From Bifidobacterium breve (GTDB lineage: Bacteria > Actinomycetota > Acidimicrobiia > Acidimicrobiales > Ilumatobacteraceae): a stretch of 14,071 nucleotides of DNA. Positions 13,143 to 14,071 of this stretch are shown here, one piece after another. The notes below the pieces were generated by a model, which made no database searches, was not told where the DNA came from, and saw only the letters and a list, made by a program, of their open reading frames with translations. Position 1 is the first letter of the stretch; every line of letters begins with the position of its first letter. Made by a program: the position numbers and the translations under genes. Where the stretch lies: the NCBI GenBank assembly GCA_945889575.1, contig CAMDBY010000022.1:1-14071 (forward strand), given 5' to 3'.

Positions 13143-14071
13143 CAGTCGTCTAATTTCAACGCACTAATGAAAACGTCGCCTGGTACTTCTACCCGACCAA
13201 TGGCTTTCATCTTTTTCTTACCTTCTTTTTGCTTTTCCAGCAATTTGCGCTTACGCGTAATGTCGCCGCCATAACACTTCGCCAACACATCTTTGCGCTT
13301 TGCCTTCACCGTTTCACGGGCAATAACCTTGCCGCCGATTGCAGCCTGGATGGGCACATCAAACATTTGGCGGGGAATAAGTTCACGAAGTTTGGCGCAC
13401 ATGCGCCTGCCGTATTCAAAAGCTTTGTCGCGGTGCACGATTGTGCTGAACGCATCTGCCGGAACTGCATTCAGCAGCAGGTCGACAAGCACGAGGTCAC
13501 TCTTGCGGTAACCATCGAGTTCGTAGTCGAGACTTGCATACCCTTGTGTGCGGCTCTTCATCTGATCAAAGAAGTCGACAACTACTTCAGCAAGTGGAAT
13601 GAGATAATGCAGTTCGACTCGCTCAGGCGACAGGTATTCAAGCTTCACCATTTCGCCGCGACGTGATTGACACAGGTCCATCAATGTTCCGGTGTAATCC
13701 TTCGGCGTAATGATGGACACCTTGAAGAATGGCTCTTCAATAAAACTGATGTTTTGCATTGGCGGCAAATCAGCTGGATTCGCAACATCAACAACCACAC
13801 CATCTGTACGCGTTACGCGATACGCAACCGATGGAGCCGTAGCTATAAGGGCCAAGTTGAATTCGCGTTCGAGGCGCTCTTTCACGATCTCCATGTGCAA
13901 GAGCCCGAGGAAACCGCAGCGGAACCCGAACCCCAATGCACCAGATGACTCTGGCTCGTAGGTGATTGACGCGTCATTCAGTTTCAGTTTTTCGATACTT
14001 TCGCGCAGCGTTTCAAAGTCGTCACCATCAATCGGGTACAAACCACAAAACACCATGGCCTTCGGGTCGCG
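13142..14071 (-). CDS. lepA: Elongation factor 4 (LepA), C-terminal part (start lies beyond the window)
   Basis: A ribosome-associated GTPase that back-translocates or remodels stalled or mis-translocated ribosomes. Only about 309 residues are in the window, roughly the second half of a protein near 600; the GTPase domain lies outside. The frame stays open through 14071, with codons before the internal ATG at 14056 reading DPKAMVFCGLYPID, a conserved LepA stretch. Visible landmarks are SSGALGFGFRCGFLGLLHMEI, the YRVTRTDG segment, the SRRGEM region, and the LepA-specific basic C-terminal domain (KRKLLEKQKEGKKKMK) ending in ALKLDD. The stop TGA overlaps the exporter ATG by one base. The promoter of this long minus-strand operon must lie outside the window. 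Confidence 0.97.
   Translation of the reverse strand, partial: RDPKAMVFCGLYPIDGDDFETLRESIEKLKLNDASITYEPESSGALGFGFRCGFLGLLHMEIVKERLEREFNLALIATAPSVAYRVTRTDGVVVDVANPADLPPMQNISFIEEPFFKVSIITPKDYTGTLMDLCQSRRGEMVKLEYLSPERVELHYLIPLAEVVVDFFDQMKSRTQGYASLDYELDGYRKSDLVLVDLLLNAVPADAFSTIVHRDKAFEYGRRMCAKLRELIPRQMFDVPIQAAIGGKVIARETVKAKRKDVLAKCYGGDITRKRKLLEKQKEGKKKMKAIGRVEVPGDVFISALKLDD

Noticed and set aside
13229..13666. Plus-strand open frame of 145 codons opposite lepA
   Set aside because: Antisense to highly conserved LepA sequence and without its own motifs.
1..14071. CRISPR array, insertion sequence, phage or plasmid genes
   Set aside because: No regularly spaced repeats, transposase, integrase or flanking terminal repeats were seen, and no gap without a gene exceeds about 103 bases.

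Overview
The window is ordinary-looking bacterial chromosome with very dense coding, GC around one half by eye, and no mobile element, CRISPR array or phage gene. It is most likely an actinobacterium. Supporting evidence: lepA, hemW, hrcA and dnaJ clustered on one strand (a common actinobacterial neighbourhood), a BldD-type regulator with its C-terminal domain, several TANNNT-type promoter candidates, and a tRNA gene without encoded CCA. Moderate GC and an acyl-CoA dehydrogenase/MDR gene set would fit an aquatic, Acidimicrobiia-like lineage, but that is inference; I cannot place it by phylogeny.

Layout. Bases 1-1095 (+) hold the 3' part of citrate synthase. It converges on a minus-strand pair, icd (NADP isocitrate dehydrogenase, 2088-3305) and a PIG3-like quinone oxidoreductase (1104-2084), whose shared terminator sits on the stop codons. 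Across a 103-base divergent spacer, an acyl-CoA dehydrogenase (3409-4509) and a metallo-beta-lactamase-fold hydrolase of the alkyl-sulfatase type (4512-5840) read on the plus strand. They converge, with no base between stop codons, on an EamA/DMT transporter (5841-6677, -). Then come tRNA-Val(GAC) (6735-6807, -) and a long minus-strand run. In transcription order that run is lepA (cut by the window end), an MFS exporter, a class I CPD photolyase, hrcA, dnaJ, a BldD-like regulator, hemW and then the tRNA.

How the parts fit. The left half is central carbon metabolism: two consecutive TCA enzymes plus a possible fatty-acid or sulfate-ester catabolic pair. The right half looks like one stress and housekeeping operon with stop/start overlaps of 1 to 4 bases (lepA/MFS, MFS/phr, hrcA/dnaJ). 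It combines translation (EF4), efflux, DNA photorepair, heat-shock control and chaperone, a candidate second-messenger-responsive regulator, and haem delivery.

The most interesting signal is the BldD-like protein. It keeps the complete RxD-x8-RxxD cyclic-di-GMP-binding signature. Directly before its start codon is a 17-base inverted repeat whose centre coincides with a match to the published Streptomyces BldD-box core. The repeat also overlaps the ribosome binding site, so it suggests autoregulation by an operator, an RNA hairpin, or both.
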